Source of the DNA: Burkholderiaceae bacterium
GTDB taxonomy: Bacteria; Pseudomonadota; Gammaproteobacteria; Burkholderiales; Burkholderiaceae_C
Assembly: GCA_016790175.1 (NCBI GenBank)
Contig: JAEUPI010000050.1
Span: forward strand, 1-41,679
DNA length: 41,679 nucleotides
Reading direction: 5' to 3'
The position numbers and the translations under genes are program-made. The first letter of the stretch is position 1; the number at the start of each line of letters is the position of its first letter. A model generated the notes under the pieces. The model saw only the letters and a program-made list of their open reading frames with translations, was not told where the DNA came from and did no database searches. Positions 26,862 through 34,547 of the stretch are shown here, in pieces.

Positions 26862-27721
26862 TGCGCTGGAGCGAGCGCCAGCGCACGATGCTGGCTGCGA
26901 TGGGCATCACGCTCTGGGCACCACGGTCGGCGCCCGAGGCCGATGCACCGGCGGGCGATCCGGCCATGCACGAGGCCACCCGGGGGCCCGCGCGCGGGCC
27001 TACGCACGGCCCCACGCACGCAGCGAGGCGTGAACCGCAGCCGGTGCGTCGCCCGCCTGCCGCCGCCACGACGAGCTCTGCCGATGCGCACGCGCCGGTA
27101 CGGCCCGAATCGGTGACCGACCGCGATGCGCGTGCGCGCGAGATCGGCTTGCTCGAGTGGCCTGCCCTGCGCGAACGGGTCGCGTCATGCCGCGCCTGCC
27201 GGCTCTGCGAAGGCCGGCGGCACACGGTGTTCGGCGTCGGGAACCCGCAGGCACACTGGATGATCGTTGGCGAGGCGCCGGGCGAGCAGGAAGATCGGCT
27301 CGGCGAACCCTTCGTCGGCCCGGCGGGCGAGCTGCTCGACCGCATGCTGCAGGCGCTCGGCCTCACGCGCGGCGAGGCCGGACCGCAGCATCAGGTGTTC
27401 ATCGCGAACACACTGAAGTGCCGTCCGCCGCGCAACCGCAACCCCGAGCCCGACGAGCTCGCCCTGTGCGGCGCCTTCCTGCATCGCCAGATCGAACTCG
27501 TGAATCCGCGGCTGATCCTGGCGATGGGGCGTTTCGCGGTGCAAGCGCTGCTCGAGAGCAGCGAACCGATCGGCCGCCTGCGCGGCCGCGTGCACCGCTA
27601 CCGCGGTCGGCCGGTGGTGGTGACCTACCACCCGGCCTACCTGCTGCGCAGTCCCGCCGAAAAGGCGCGGTCGTGGGCCGACCTGTGCCTGGCGGCGAGC
27701 CAGCTCAGCACTCCCGCGTGA
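26861..27721 (+). CDS. udg: family 4 uracil-DNA glycosylase (Fe-S type)
   Basis: Removes uracil from DNA. Four cysteines placed as in family 4 enzymes (Cys110, Cys113, Cys187, Cys203; the last pair 16 apart as in characterised members) would hold a 4Fe-4S cluster. The active-site motif is GEAPGEQED (137-145) and the second motif VTYHPAYLLRSP lies near the end. The first 95 residues are not part of the catalytic domain: a helix-like start, then a low-complexity Pro/Thr/His/Arg linker (GPARGPTHGPTHAARR). The protein has 286 residues. It overlaps rimI by one base. Confidence 0.92.
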   Translation: MRWSERQRTMLAAMGITLWAPRSAPEADAPAGDPAMHEATRGPARGPTHGPTHAARREPQPVRRPPAAATTSSADAHAPVRPESVTDRDARAREIGLLEWPALRERVASCRACRLCEGRRHTVFGVGNPQAHWMIVGEAPGEQEDRLGEPFVGPAGELLDRMLQALGLTRGEAGPQHQVFIANTLKCRPPRNRNPEPDELALCGAFLHRQIELVNPRLILAMGRFAVQALLESSEPIGRLRGRVHRYRGRPVVVTYHPAYLLRSPAEKARSWADLCLAASQLSTPA

Positions 27722-27746
27722 AATCGCGTTCGTGCCTTCGCCAGGC

Positions 27747-27770
27747 GAGCGGCTCCTTCTGGAGCCGCTC
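27747..27770. terminator. hairpin between convergent udg and glmU
   Basis: gagcggctcc (27747-27756) pairs perfectly with ggagccgctc (27761-27770) around a 4-base loop (ttct). It lies 26 bases after the udg stop and 9 bases after the glmU stop, in the right place to serve both. Neither side has a clear T-tract, but the stem is perfect and stable. Confidence 0.7.
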
Positions 27771-27778
27771 GTCCAGGC

Positions 27779-29149
27779 TCAGCCCTTCTCCTTCTTCTTG
27801 ACCGGCCGCGCCCAGCCGGCGATCGTGGTCTGCCTGGCCCTCGCCACCGTGAGCTGGCCGGCCGGCGCATCTTTGCCGATCGTGCTTCCGGCGCCGATGG
27901 TCGCACCTTCGCCGACCGTGACCGGCGCCACCAGCACGCAGTTGGAGCCGACATGCACATTCGCGCCGATCACGGTCCGGTGCTTGTTCGCACCGTCGTA
28001 GTTGGCGGTGATCGAGCCGGCGCCGTAGTTGACGCGCTCGCCGACCGTGGCGTCGCCCAGATAGGCCAGGTGGTTGGCCTTTGCGCCGCGCGCGAGGGTG
28101 GCGTTCTTGACCTCGACGAAGTTGCCGATGTGCACCTCGGGCCCGAGATCGGCGCCGGGCCGAAGCCGCGCGAACGGGCCCACCTGCGCGCCGGCACCGA
28201 TGTGTGCGCGGGTGAAGTCGGTGAACGGCAGGATCTCGGCGCCGGCCTCGATCACCGTGTCGCGGATCACGCAGTGGGCACCGATGCGCACGCCGTCGCC
28301 GAGTTCGACACGGCCTTCGAAGACGCAGTTGACGTCGATCTCCACGTCGCGACCGCAATGCAGTTCGCCGCGCACGTCCAGCCGAGCCGGGTCGGCCAGC
28401 CGCACGCCGCCCGACATCAGCGCCTCGGCCTGGCGACGCTGCACGCGCCGCTCCATGTCGGCCAGTTGCAGCGGATCGTTGATGCCCAGCACCTCGGTTT
28501 CGTCGCCCACCGGGAGCGTCGTGACCGGCACGCCTTCAGCCACGGCCATCGCGACGATATCGGTCAGGTAGTACTCGTGTTGTGCGTTGTCGTTGCGCAA
28601 GGCGCCGACCCAGCGACGCAGCTGCGCCGTCGGAGCGGCCATCGCGCCGGTGTAGACCTCGCGGATCCGGCGCTGCGTCGGCGTGGCGTCCTTGTGTTCG
28701 ACGATGCCGCGCACCGCCGTGCCGTCGCGCACGATGCGGCCGTAGCCGCTGGGGTCGGCGAGCTCGACGGTCAGCAGCACCAGCGCGCCACCGTTGCTGG
28801 CGGCAGCCAGCCGCTGCATCGTCGCGCTGGCGAGCAGCGGCACGTCGCCGTTGAGGATCAGCGTGGTGCCATCGCCGTCGAGGAAGGGTGCCACCTGCTG
28901 CACGGCATGGCCCGTGCCGAGCTGCGGTTCCTGTCGCACACAACGCACCGGCTGCCCGGCGAGCGTCTGTTCCACCTGTTCGGCACCGAATCCGGTGACC
29001 ACGTGTGTGCGCTCGGCCTTCAGCGCGGCGCAGCTGGCCAGAACATGCTGCAATAAGGGCCGCCCGGCGAGCCTGTGCAGCACCTTGGGCCGCTCCGACT
29101 TCATCCGCGTGCCCTTGCCTGCCGCCATGATCACGATGTCCAGCGCCAT
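27779..29149 (-). CDS. glmU: bifunctional UDP-N-acetylglucosamine pyrophosphorylase / glucosamine-1-phosphate N-acetyltransferase
   Basis: Catalyses the last two steps to UDP-GlcNAc, the precursor of peptidoglycan and lipopolysaccharide. The 456-residue length is typical. The uridyltransferase domain has MAAGKGTRMKSERPKVLH (8-25), QLGTGHAVQQV and LNGDVPLL. From about residue 255 hexapeptide repeats form the left-handed beta-helix (ENCVFEGRVELG-like region, then GPFARLRPGADLGPEVHIGN), ending with the acetyltransferase site around NYDGANKHRTVIGANVHVGS. Its start codon overlaps the 5' end of the divergent DUF6279 gene. Confidence 0.96.
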   Translation of the reverse strand: MALDIVIMAAGKGTRMKSERPKVLHRLAGRPLLQHVLASCAALKAERTHVVTGFGAEQVEQTLAGQPVRCVRQEPQLGTGHAVQQVAPFLDGDGTTLILNGDVPLLASATMQRLAAASNGGALVLLTVELADPSGYGRIVRDGTAVRGIVEHKDATPTQRRIREVYTGAMAAPTAQLRRWVGALRNDNAQHEYYLTDIVAMAVAEGVPVTTLPVGDETEVLGINDPLQLADMERRVQRRQAEALMSGGVRLADPARLDVRGELHCGRDVEIDVNCVFEGRVELGDGVRIGAHCVIRDTVIEAGAEILPFTDFTRAHIGAGAQVGPFARLRPGADLGPEVHIGNFVEVKNATLARGAKANHLAYLGDATVGERVNYGAGSITANYDGANKHRTVIGANVHVGSNCVLVAPVTVGEGATIGAGSTIGKDAPAGQLTVARARQTTIAGWARPVKKKEKG

Positions 29150-30020
29150 CCCGGTTGCCTCGCGCCTGAAAGCTTGGATTATCGCGGCCTGCGTACTGGT
29201 TCTCGCAGGCTGCAGCGCCCTGCGGCTGGCCTACAACCAGGCGCCCGATCTCGTCTACTGGTGGCTCGACGGCTACTTCGATTTCGACGGCGAGCAGTCG
29301 ACCATGGCGCGCTCAGCGCTGGCGGACTGGTTCGCCTGGCATCGTGCGAACCAGTTGCCGGAGTACGCGGCGACGCTTGCCCGGGCGCGGCAGCAGGTGC
29401 TGTCCGATGTGACGCCGGAGCAGGTCTGCCGGTGGTGGAGCGAGCTGCGCGAACGCGCGTCGATTGCCTACGAGCGGGGAGTGCCGGCACTGGCCGGCAT
29501 CGTGCGCACGCTCAAGCCCGAGCAGGTGGCGCATGTGGAGAAGCGCTACGACAAGGGCGACGAGGATTTCCGCGCCGACTTCCTGCAGAGCACACGCGCC
29601 GAGCGACTGGAGGCGTCGATCAAGCGCACGGTGTCTCGCGCCGAAACGCTGTACGGCACGCTCGACGACCCGCAGCGTGCGCTGGTCGCCCAGGCCATGG
29701 CCGGCTCGCCGTTCGATCCGCAGATCTGGCTGGCCGAGCGCCAGGCCCGGCAGCGCGAAATCGTCCAGACGCTGCGCAGTCTGGTGGCCAACGGGGCCGA
29801 CAACGGCCGCACGCAGGCGGCGCTGCGGGTGTTCGCGGCGCACGCGTCGATGTCGCCGCGGCCGGCCTACCGCACCTACGCGGACCGGCTCACCGACTAC
29901 AACTGCCGATTCGCCGCGCAGCTGCACAACTCCACCAAACCCGACCAGCGGCAACGCGCGGTGGAGCGGCTGAAGTCGTGGGAGGACGACCTGCGCGCAC
30001 TGGCCGCGCCGAGGCCTTGA
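29136..30020 (+). CDS. DUF6279 family lipoprotein
   Basis: A 294-residue lipoprotein: the signal LKAWIIAACVLVLAGC puts the lipidated Cys at 26. The mature part begins SALRLAYNQAPDLVYWWLDGYFDFD, the family's recognisable N-terminal segment, and continues as a mostly helical, charged domain (QAMAGSPFDPQIWLAERQARQREIVQTLR) without catalytic motifs. Function is unknown. The start must be at ATG 29136 or 29127, because the signal follows at once; either choice overlaps the 5' end of glmU on the other strand (by 14 or 23 bases). Confidence 0.83.
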   Translation: MSSAIPVASRLKAWIIAACVLVLAGCSALRLAYNQAPDLVYWWLDGYFDFDGEQSTMARSALADWFAWHRANQLPEYAATLARARQQVLSDVTPEQVCRWWSELRERASIAYERGVPALAGIVRTLKPEQVAHVEKRYDKGDEDFRADFLQSTRAERLEASIKRTVSRAETLYGTLDDPQRALVAQAMAGSPFDPQIWLAERQARQREIVQTLRSLVANGADNGRTQAALRVFAAHASMSPRPAYRTYADRLTDYNCRFAAQLHNSTKPDQRQRAVERLKSWEDDLRALAAPRP

Positions 30021-30039
30021 ACCGTTTGGAGCCTGCCGC

Positions 30040-30633
30040 TCACGGCGCCAGCGGCACCGTGACGCTGCGCGGATTGACGCCGCTGCGCGGAAAGTCGGTC
30101 ATTGCGGCGCGGAACATCGCCTCGAGCACCTCGGCGCCGCCGGAAGAGTAGCCGTCGCTGCTGGCGCGTGCTTCGTACAGCGGCGTACCGTTGGCACGGT
30201 CGCGGATCAGCAGCGCGACTTCGCGGTCGAACCGGGTCTGCGTATAGGCCGGATACCGCCAGTAAGGCCCGATCCAGGGCCGCGGCCGCCAATAGCCAAA
30301 GCCGCCGCGCCACCACAGCGGGTCGTCCCAGGCCACGTAGTCGGTGCGCGTGATGCGGGCGCCGACCTGCACCAGCACGTCCGGTGTGGCGCCGGGCGCG
30401 GCGGCCGCGAAGCCGGCTGCGGCCAGCGCGCGGTGGGCGGCGTCTTCGAGCCGTTGCTGTTGCTCGGGGCGTGCCTGCTGCGAGGGCAGGCGATCGAACG
30501 CATAACTGCCCACCTTGCGGTCGGCGGGCCAGTCGCCGAAGGTGGCAATCTCGGCCTGCAAGGTGTTCATCGCGGCACAGCCGGCGAGCAAGGCCGCGGC
30601 CAACAGCATCGAGACGGTCTTCGGGAACCTCAT
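30040..30633 (-). CDS. DUF4136 family lipoprotein
   Basis: A 197-residue lipoprotein with signal MRFPKTVSMLLAAALLAGC (Cys19). The DUF4136 layout is visible: FGDWPADRKVGSYAFDRLPSQ early, RLEDAAHRALAAAGF, and the Trp/Tyr/Pro-rich stretch WWRGGFGYWRPRPWIGPYW near the middle, ending with LFRAAMTDFP-like helix. The family's function is not known. GAGGTG lies just before the ATG. It is last in a minus-strand set after ttcA (30-base gap). Confidence 0.83.
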   Translation of the reverse strand: MRFPKTVSMLLAAALLAGCAAMNTLQAEIATFGDWPADRKVGSYAFDRLPSQQARPEQQQRLEDAAHRALAAAGFAAAAPGATPDVLVQVGARITRTDYVAWDDPLWWRGGFGYWRPRPWIGPYWRYPAYTQTRFDREVALLIRDRANGTPLYEARASSDGYSSGGAEVLEAMFRAAMTDFPRSGVNPRSVTVPLAP

Positions 30634-30663
30634 CGCATCACCTCGTCGGACGCCGTCGCCGGA

Positions 30664-31614
30664 TCAGGCCTTGCGCGTTGTGCCGGCGATCGGTGGCACC
30701 GGCAACTCGACTGTCGGGATCGTGCCGCAGGCCTCCTCGTCGTCGAAGGCCTTGTCACCCCCCGGGTCGGCACGACCGGTGGGTTCGAGTGTGGTGAAGG
30801 GGTAGAGGTTCCGGTCCATCAGGTGTGACAGCGTGATCCGCCCCATGGCTGAAGCCATGTTGTCGATGCGGCCAGGGTACTGCCGTTCCCACTCGCGCAT
30901 CATCTTGCGCACCTGCACACGCTGCAGGTTCTCCTGGCTGCCGCACAGCGTGCACGGGATGATCGGGAATCGCCGGTGTTCGGCCCAGCGGATCAGATCG
31001 TCCTCGGCCACGTAGGCGAGCGGGCGGATCACCACGTGCCGCCCGTCGTCGCTCACCAGCTTGGGCGGCATGCCCTTCAGGCGCGAACCGAAGAACATGT
31101 TCATCAGCAGCGTGGCGACCATGTCGTCGCGGTGGTGGCCGAGCGCGATGCGCGTGGCGCCGAGCTCGCCGGCCACGCGATAAAGGATGCCGCGGCGCAG
31201 GCGCGAGCACAGCGAACACATCGTCTGGCCCTCGGGGATCAGACGCTTGACGATCGAGTAGGTGTCCTGCTGCTCGATGCGAAAGGTCACGCCGCGCGAG
31301 CGCAGATAGTCCGGCAACACCTGCTCGGGAAAGCCGGGCTGCTTCTGGTCGAGGTTGACGGCGACGATCTCGAACGGCACCGGCGATCGCTCGCGCAGGC
31401 TCAGCAGCAGGTCGAGCAGGGCGTGGCTGTCCTTGCCGCCGGAAAGGCAGACCATCACCTTGTCGCCGGCACCGATCATGTTGAAGTCGGCGATGGCCTG
31501 GCCGACCAGCCGGTGCAGACGCTTGGACAGCTTGTTGGTCTCGTGGGCGCGTCTGCGCTCGGCGGCAGCTTCTGCCGGTGCGCCGGCGAGGCCGGGCTCG
31601 GTGACGGTGTTCAT
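30664..31614 (-). CDS. ttcA: tRNA 2-thiocytidine synthetase TtcA
   Basis: Thiolates cytidine-32 in certain tRNAs, using ATP and a 4Fe-4S cluster. The 316 residues contain the PP-loop [15 protein letters not shown] (S58 to S63), the [16 protein letters not shown] motif (Cys133, Cys136) and [13 protein letters not shown] (Cys221, Cys224), as expected for TtcA; three of these cysteines hold the cluster in the known structure. The start overlaps the folB stop as ATGA (31611-31614), so it belongs to the folate-pterin set by coupling even though its job is tRNA modification. Confidence 0.95.
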   Translation of the reverse strand: MNTVTEPGLAGAPAEAAAERRRAHETNKLSKRLHRLVGQAIADFNMIGAGDKVMVCLSGGKDSHALLDLLLSLRERSPVPFEIVAVNLDQKQPGFPEQVLPDYLRSRGVTFRIEQQDTYSIVKRLIPEGQTMCSLCSRLRRGILYRVAGELGATRIALGHHRDDMVATLLMNMFFGSRLKGMPPKLVSDDGRHVVIRPLAYVAEDDLIRWAEHRRFPIIPCTLCGSQENLQRVQVRKMMREWERQYPGRIDNMASAMGRITLSHLMDRNLYPFTTLEPTGRADPGGDKAFDDEEACGTIPTVELPVPPIAGTTRKA

Positions 31615-32021
31615 GTCGATGAGGATGTGTCGTTTCTCATGCCGAAGACCTCGACGCCCACGGCCGCGCAGTCTGCGTAGACGTCGGGCTTTTCGGTGGA
31701 CACGCGCGCTGCACGCACGGCAGGGTGGGCGAGCATGGCGCGCAGCACGTCGTCGACGAGCGTTTCCTGCAGGTGGATGTGACCCCGTGCAACCCGCTCG
31801 GCGATCGTGCGACGGATGAAATCGTAGTCCACCACTTCCGTGAGCTTGTCGTGCTGCGGTGTCGAAACCGCGAGCGGGATGAACAGATCCACGTTGATCA
31901 CCACGCGCTGTTCGGCGCGCTTCTCGAAATCGTGCACGCCGATGTTGATGGTGACCTCGTAGTCGCGCAGGAAGAGTCGACGACAGTCGCGCAGGCTCGG
32001 CTGCAGCAGCAGGCTATGCAT
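31611..32021 (-). CDS. folB: dihydroneopterin aldolase family protein
   Basis: FolB cleaves dihydroneopterin to 6-hydroxymethyl-dihydropterin and glycolaldehyde in folate synthesis. The 136 residues show [36 protein letters not shown]-type N-terminal strands (residues 15-50), a conserved [11 protein letters not shown] helix and [17 protein letters not shown]; the conserved Glu is at about 86. Overlaps of 8 bases with the upstream SDR gene and 4 bases with ttcA indicate a tightly coupled unit. A role in making another pterin is possible given the SDR neighbour. Confidence 0.92.
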   Translation of the reverse strand: MHSLLLQPSLRDCRRLFLRDYEVTINIGVHDFEKRAEQRVVINVDLFIPLAVSTPQHDKLTEVVDYDFIRRTIAERVARGHIHLQETLVDDVLRAMLAHPAVRAARVSTEKPDVYADCAAVGVEVFGMRNDTSSST

Positions 32022-32793
32022 CGTTGCCCTCCCTGGCCATGAACATCACGTCGCGCGGTTGCGCCTGCAGGTGCTGGCCGCCGTCGACCAGCAGGTTCAC
32101 CCCCGTGATCGCAGGCGACTCCAGCAGGAAGCGCACCGCGCGCGCGATGTCCTCGGGCGCGGAGCTGCGCTGCAGCGGCGTCATGCGGTGTGCCCGCGCG
32201 AACTCGGCCTCGCTCATCGAACCCGAGGGCAGCGTCACACCGGGCGAGACCGCACACACACGCAGCGTCGGTGCCAGCGCGGCTGCCAGCATCGGCGTGG
32301 CGGCGGCCAGCGCCGCCTTCGACAGCGTGTACGACAGGTAGTCCGGGTTCGGGTTCGCGAGTTTCTGGTCGAGCAGGTTCACGACGCATCCCTGCGCGCC
32401 GCGGCGTTGCAGATGTGCATGCAGCGCGCGCGTCATTAGCAACGGCGCGCCGACGTTGACATGCTGATGCGCATCAAGCGCGTCGAAGCCGAAGGTCTCG
32501 AGACGGTCGTAGTCGAAGTGCGAGGCGTTGTTGACCAGCGCATCGAGTGGCCGCCCTTCCGCGACCGCCTGCGCCATCAGTGCGTCGCATGCTTGCGCAT
32601 CGGCCAGGTCGCCGAGGACGACGTCGACCCGCACGTCCCGTGCGCGCAGCGTTGCGGCCAGCGCCCGGGCGTCGGCCGCCGATGCGCGCGCGTGCAGGAC
32701 CAGATCGAACCCGGCCGCGGCGAGTTCGCGCGCGATCGCGCAACCGATGCGACGAGCCGCACCGGTGATCAACACACGGGGTCGCGTGGACAT
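32014..32793 (-). CDS. SDR oxidoreductase, pteridine reductase / FolM-like
   Basis: A 259-residue short-chain dehydrogenase. The cofactor motif is TGAARRIG (10-17), of the NADPH-preferring TGxxxRxG type seen in pteridine reductase PTR1 and FolM. The catalytic residues appear as Asp142 (VNLLDQK), Tyr155 and Lys159 (SYTLSK); PTR1 has Asp, Tyr and Lys with the same spacing (13 and 4), where most SDRs have Ser in place of Asp. Reduction of dihydropterins or dihydrofolate is therefore likely, and the overlap with folB supports a folate or tetrahydromonapterin role. The start at 32791-32793 faces the MidA-like gene, 18 bases apart. Confidence 0.87.
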   Translation of the reverse strand: MSTRPRVLITGAARRIGCAIARELAAAGFDLVLHARASAADARALAATLRARDVRVDVVLGDLADAQACDALMAQAVAEGRPLDALVNNASHFDYDRLETFGFDALDAHQHVNVGAPLLMTRALHAHLQRRGAQGCVVNLLDQKLANPNPDYLSYTLSKAALAAATPMLAAALAPTLRVCAVSPGVTLPSGSMSEAEFARAHRMTPLQRSSAPEDIARAVRFLLESPAITGVNLLVDGGQHLQAQPRDVMFMAREGNDA

Positions 32794-32799
32794 GATTCC

Positions 32800-32805
32800 T
32801 ACAAT
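32800..32805 (+). promoter_or_regulatory. possible -10 element directly before the MidA-like gene
   Basis: TACAAT ends six bases before the ATG at 32812, within the 18-base divergent gap. If functional, the transcript would be leaderless. The -35 region would lie inside the SDR coding sequence; no good hexamer is visible there. Confidence 0.4.
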
Positions 32806-32811
32806 GCGGTG

Positions 32812-33912
32812 ATGCCGGCCAGCGAGCAATGCCTCAGTGTATCGGCGAGCCTCCACGCCCGGATCGCCCAGGAGATCGCGTCGGCCGGCGGCTGGCTGCC
32901 CTTCGACCGCTACATGGCGCTGGCGCTTTACGCGCCCGGGCTCGGCTATTACGCCCGAGGCGGCCCGGTGTTCGGTGCATGGCCGGGTTCGGGCAGCGAT
33001 TTCATCACGGCGCCCGAGCTGTCGCCGCTGTTCGGCCAATGCCTCGCGGCGCAGCTGCGCCAGGCGCTGCAGGCCTGCGCCACGGAGACGGTGGTCGAAT
33101 TCGGTGCCGGCACCGGTGCGCTCGCCGAGGTGCTTCTCGACACGCTCGGCGACGAGCTGCCGCACTATCGCATCGTCGATCTGTCGGGCGCCTTGCGCGC
33201 GCGTCAGCAGGCGCGACTCGAACGCTTCGGCGGCCGTGTGCAGTGGCTCGATCGCTGGCCCGAGACGATGCACGCAGTGGTGATCGGCAACGAGGTGCTC
33301 GACGCGATGCCGATTCAGCTGCTGGCCTGGGACGGCAGCCAGTGGCACGAACGCGGCGTGGCCTGCCGGGGCGGTGCGTTCGCCTGGGACGACCGGCCGA
33401 CCGGCCTGCGACCGCCGGTGGCGCACGCCTTCGCGCCCGGCACGGTCGTGGAGCTGCATCGTCAGGCCGAGGCCTTCGTCGCGAGTCTCGCGCAGCATCT
33501 GGCGCGGGGCGTCTCGTTCTTCTTCGACTACGGATTTCCGGAGGCCGAGTACTACCATCCGCAGCGTACGGCCGGTACGCTGATGTGCCATCGCGCGCAT
33601 CGCGCCGATGCCCAACCGTTGGTCGATCCGGGCGAGAAGGACATCACCGCGCACGTGAACTTCACCGCCATCGCGCTGGCTGCGCAGGATGCCGGGCTCG
33701 ACGTGCTGGGCTATACCTCGCAGGGCCGGTTCCTCCTGAACTGCGGGCTGGCCGAACGCATGCGGATCGCGGACGTCGCGTCGCGCGCCGCTGCCCACAA
33801 ACTGATCGACGAGCACGAGATGGGTGAGCTGTTCAAGGTGATCGCGCTCGCGCGCGGTTGCACCTTCGATCCAATCGGCTTTTCAGCCGGCGATCGCACG
33901 CACCGGTTGTAA
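32812..33912 (+). CDS. class I SAM-dependent methyltransferase, MidA/NDUFAF7 family
   Basis: A 366-residue protein of the COG1565 type. Visible family features are WLPFDRYMALALYAPGLGYYA (28-48), DFITAPELSPLFG, the SAM-binding motif VVEFGAGTGALAEVLL (94-109), VIGNEVLDAMP and FFFDYGFPEAEYYHPQR. The mitochondrial relative NDUFAF7 methylates an arginine in a complex I subunit; the bacterial substrate is not known to me. It is divergent from the SDR-folB-ttcA set, with starts 18 bases apart, so the two directions must share a very small regulatory space. Confidence 0.9.
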   Translation: MPASEQCLSVSASLHARIAQEIASAGGWLPFDRYMALALYAPGLGYYARGGPVFGAWPGSGSDFITAPELSPLFGQCLAAQLRQALQACATETVVEFGAGTGALAEVLLDTLGDELPHYRIVDLSGALRARQQARLERFGGRVQWLDRWPETMHAVVIGNEVLDAMPIQLLAWDGSQWHERGVACRGGAFAWDDRPTGLRPPVAHAFAPGTVVELHRQAEAFVASLAQHLARGVSFFFDYGFPEAEYYHPQRTAGTLMCHRAHRADAQPLVDPGEKDITAHVNFTAIALAAQDAGLDVLGYTSQGRFLLNCGLAERMRIADVASRAAAHKLIDEHEMGELFKVIALARGCTFDPIGFSAGDRTHRL

Positions 33913-33917
33913 CGCCC

Positions 33918-34112
33918 ATGATCCGCTGGTTGATCGTGTTCGTGCTGGCGTTCCTGGTCTTCAACGGCCTGCGCGGCTGGCTGGAGCGCGTCGGGCTCGG
34001 CAGGCTGCCGGGCGACTTCAGCTTCCGCGTCGGCCGGCGCGAGATCTATCTGCCGCTGGCCAGTAGCGTGCTGCTGAGCCTGATCGCGATGGGCGTCGGG
34101 ATGCTCTTGTAG
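33918..34112 (+). CDS. DUF2905 small membrane protein
   Basis: A 64-residue protein with two membrane helices (about 3-16 and 43-62). It has the DUF2905 pattern: MIRWLIVFVLAFLVFNGL, then LERVGLGRLPGDFSFRVGRREIYLPLASSVLLSL. Function unknown. It begins six bases after the methyltransferase stop and is probably co-transcribed with it. The ATG at 33918 fits related proteins; an upstream in-frame start inside the previous gene would add an unrelated charged tail. Confidence 0.87.
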   Translation: MIRWLIVFVLAFLVFNGLRGWLERVGLGRLPGDFSFRVGRREIYLPLASSVLLSLIAMGVGMLL

Positions 34113-34121
34113 TCTTCGCGG

Positions 34122-34502
34122 TCACTCGCGAATCGCCCACTGATGCGCGCAATCGCGGCAGCAGACGGTGATCGCGCCTTCGGTCTCCGCGGGCTCGGCC
34201 AGCTTGAAGCGTGCATAGACGCCGCAGCGGGGGCAGTCGGCCTGGTTGGCCACGAACTCCGCGTGCATCAGCAGATAGAGGTATCGACGCAGTGCCCAGA
34301 TGCCGATGGCGCCGGCCGCGACGATGGCCAGCGCGTCGACGATCTGATCCTGCAGGCTGCGGAAGGTGAGCGCCGCCTCGACGGCGGCGAACACGGCCAC
34401 GGCGCACAGGAAGGTCAGCGTCAGGTGGGCGTGGCTCTTCAGCAGCTCGCGCTCGTACCACTTGCGAAACCCGAAGCGCTGGATGCCGTCGATCAGCCGC
34501 AT
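34122..34502 (-). CDS. hypothetical membrane protein with C-terminal zinc ribbon
   Basis: A 126-residue protein I cannot assign to a named family. Two hydrophobic segments (about 26-45 and 56-74) suggest a hairpin in the inner membrane. The C-terminal tail has CPRC (90-93) and CCRDC (114-118), which would form a two-knuckle zinc ribbon on the cytosolic side. It converges on the DUF2905 gene and follows cca by 45 bases on the same strand. A regulatory or quality-control role is possible but not shown. Confidence 0.7.
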   Translation of the reverse strand: MRLIDGIQRFGFRKWYERELLKSHAHLTLTFLCAVAVFAAVEAALTFRSLQDQIVDALAIVAAGAIGIWALRRYLYLLMHAEFVANQADCPRCGVYARFKLAEPAETEGAITVCCRDCAHQWAIRE

Positions 34503-34547
34503 GCGCCGGTTTGTACCCGAGGCGTCGGCCGCGCCTCGCGCAGGCGC

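Noticed and set aside
32014-33816. Long frame joining 341 extra residues to the SDR
   Set aside because: The extra part is antisense to the MidA-like gene; the SDR begins normally at MSTRPRVLITGAARRIG.
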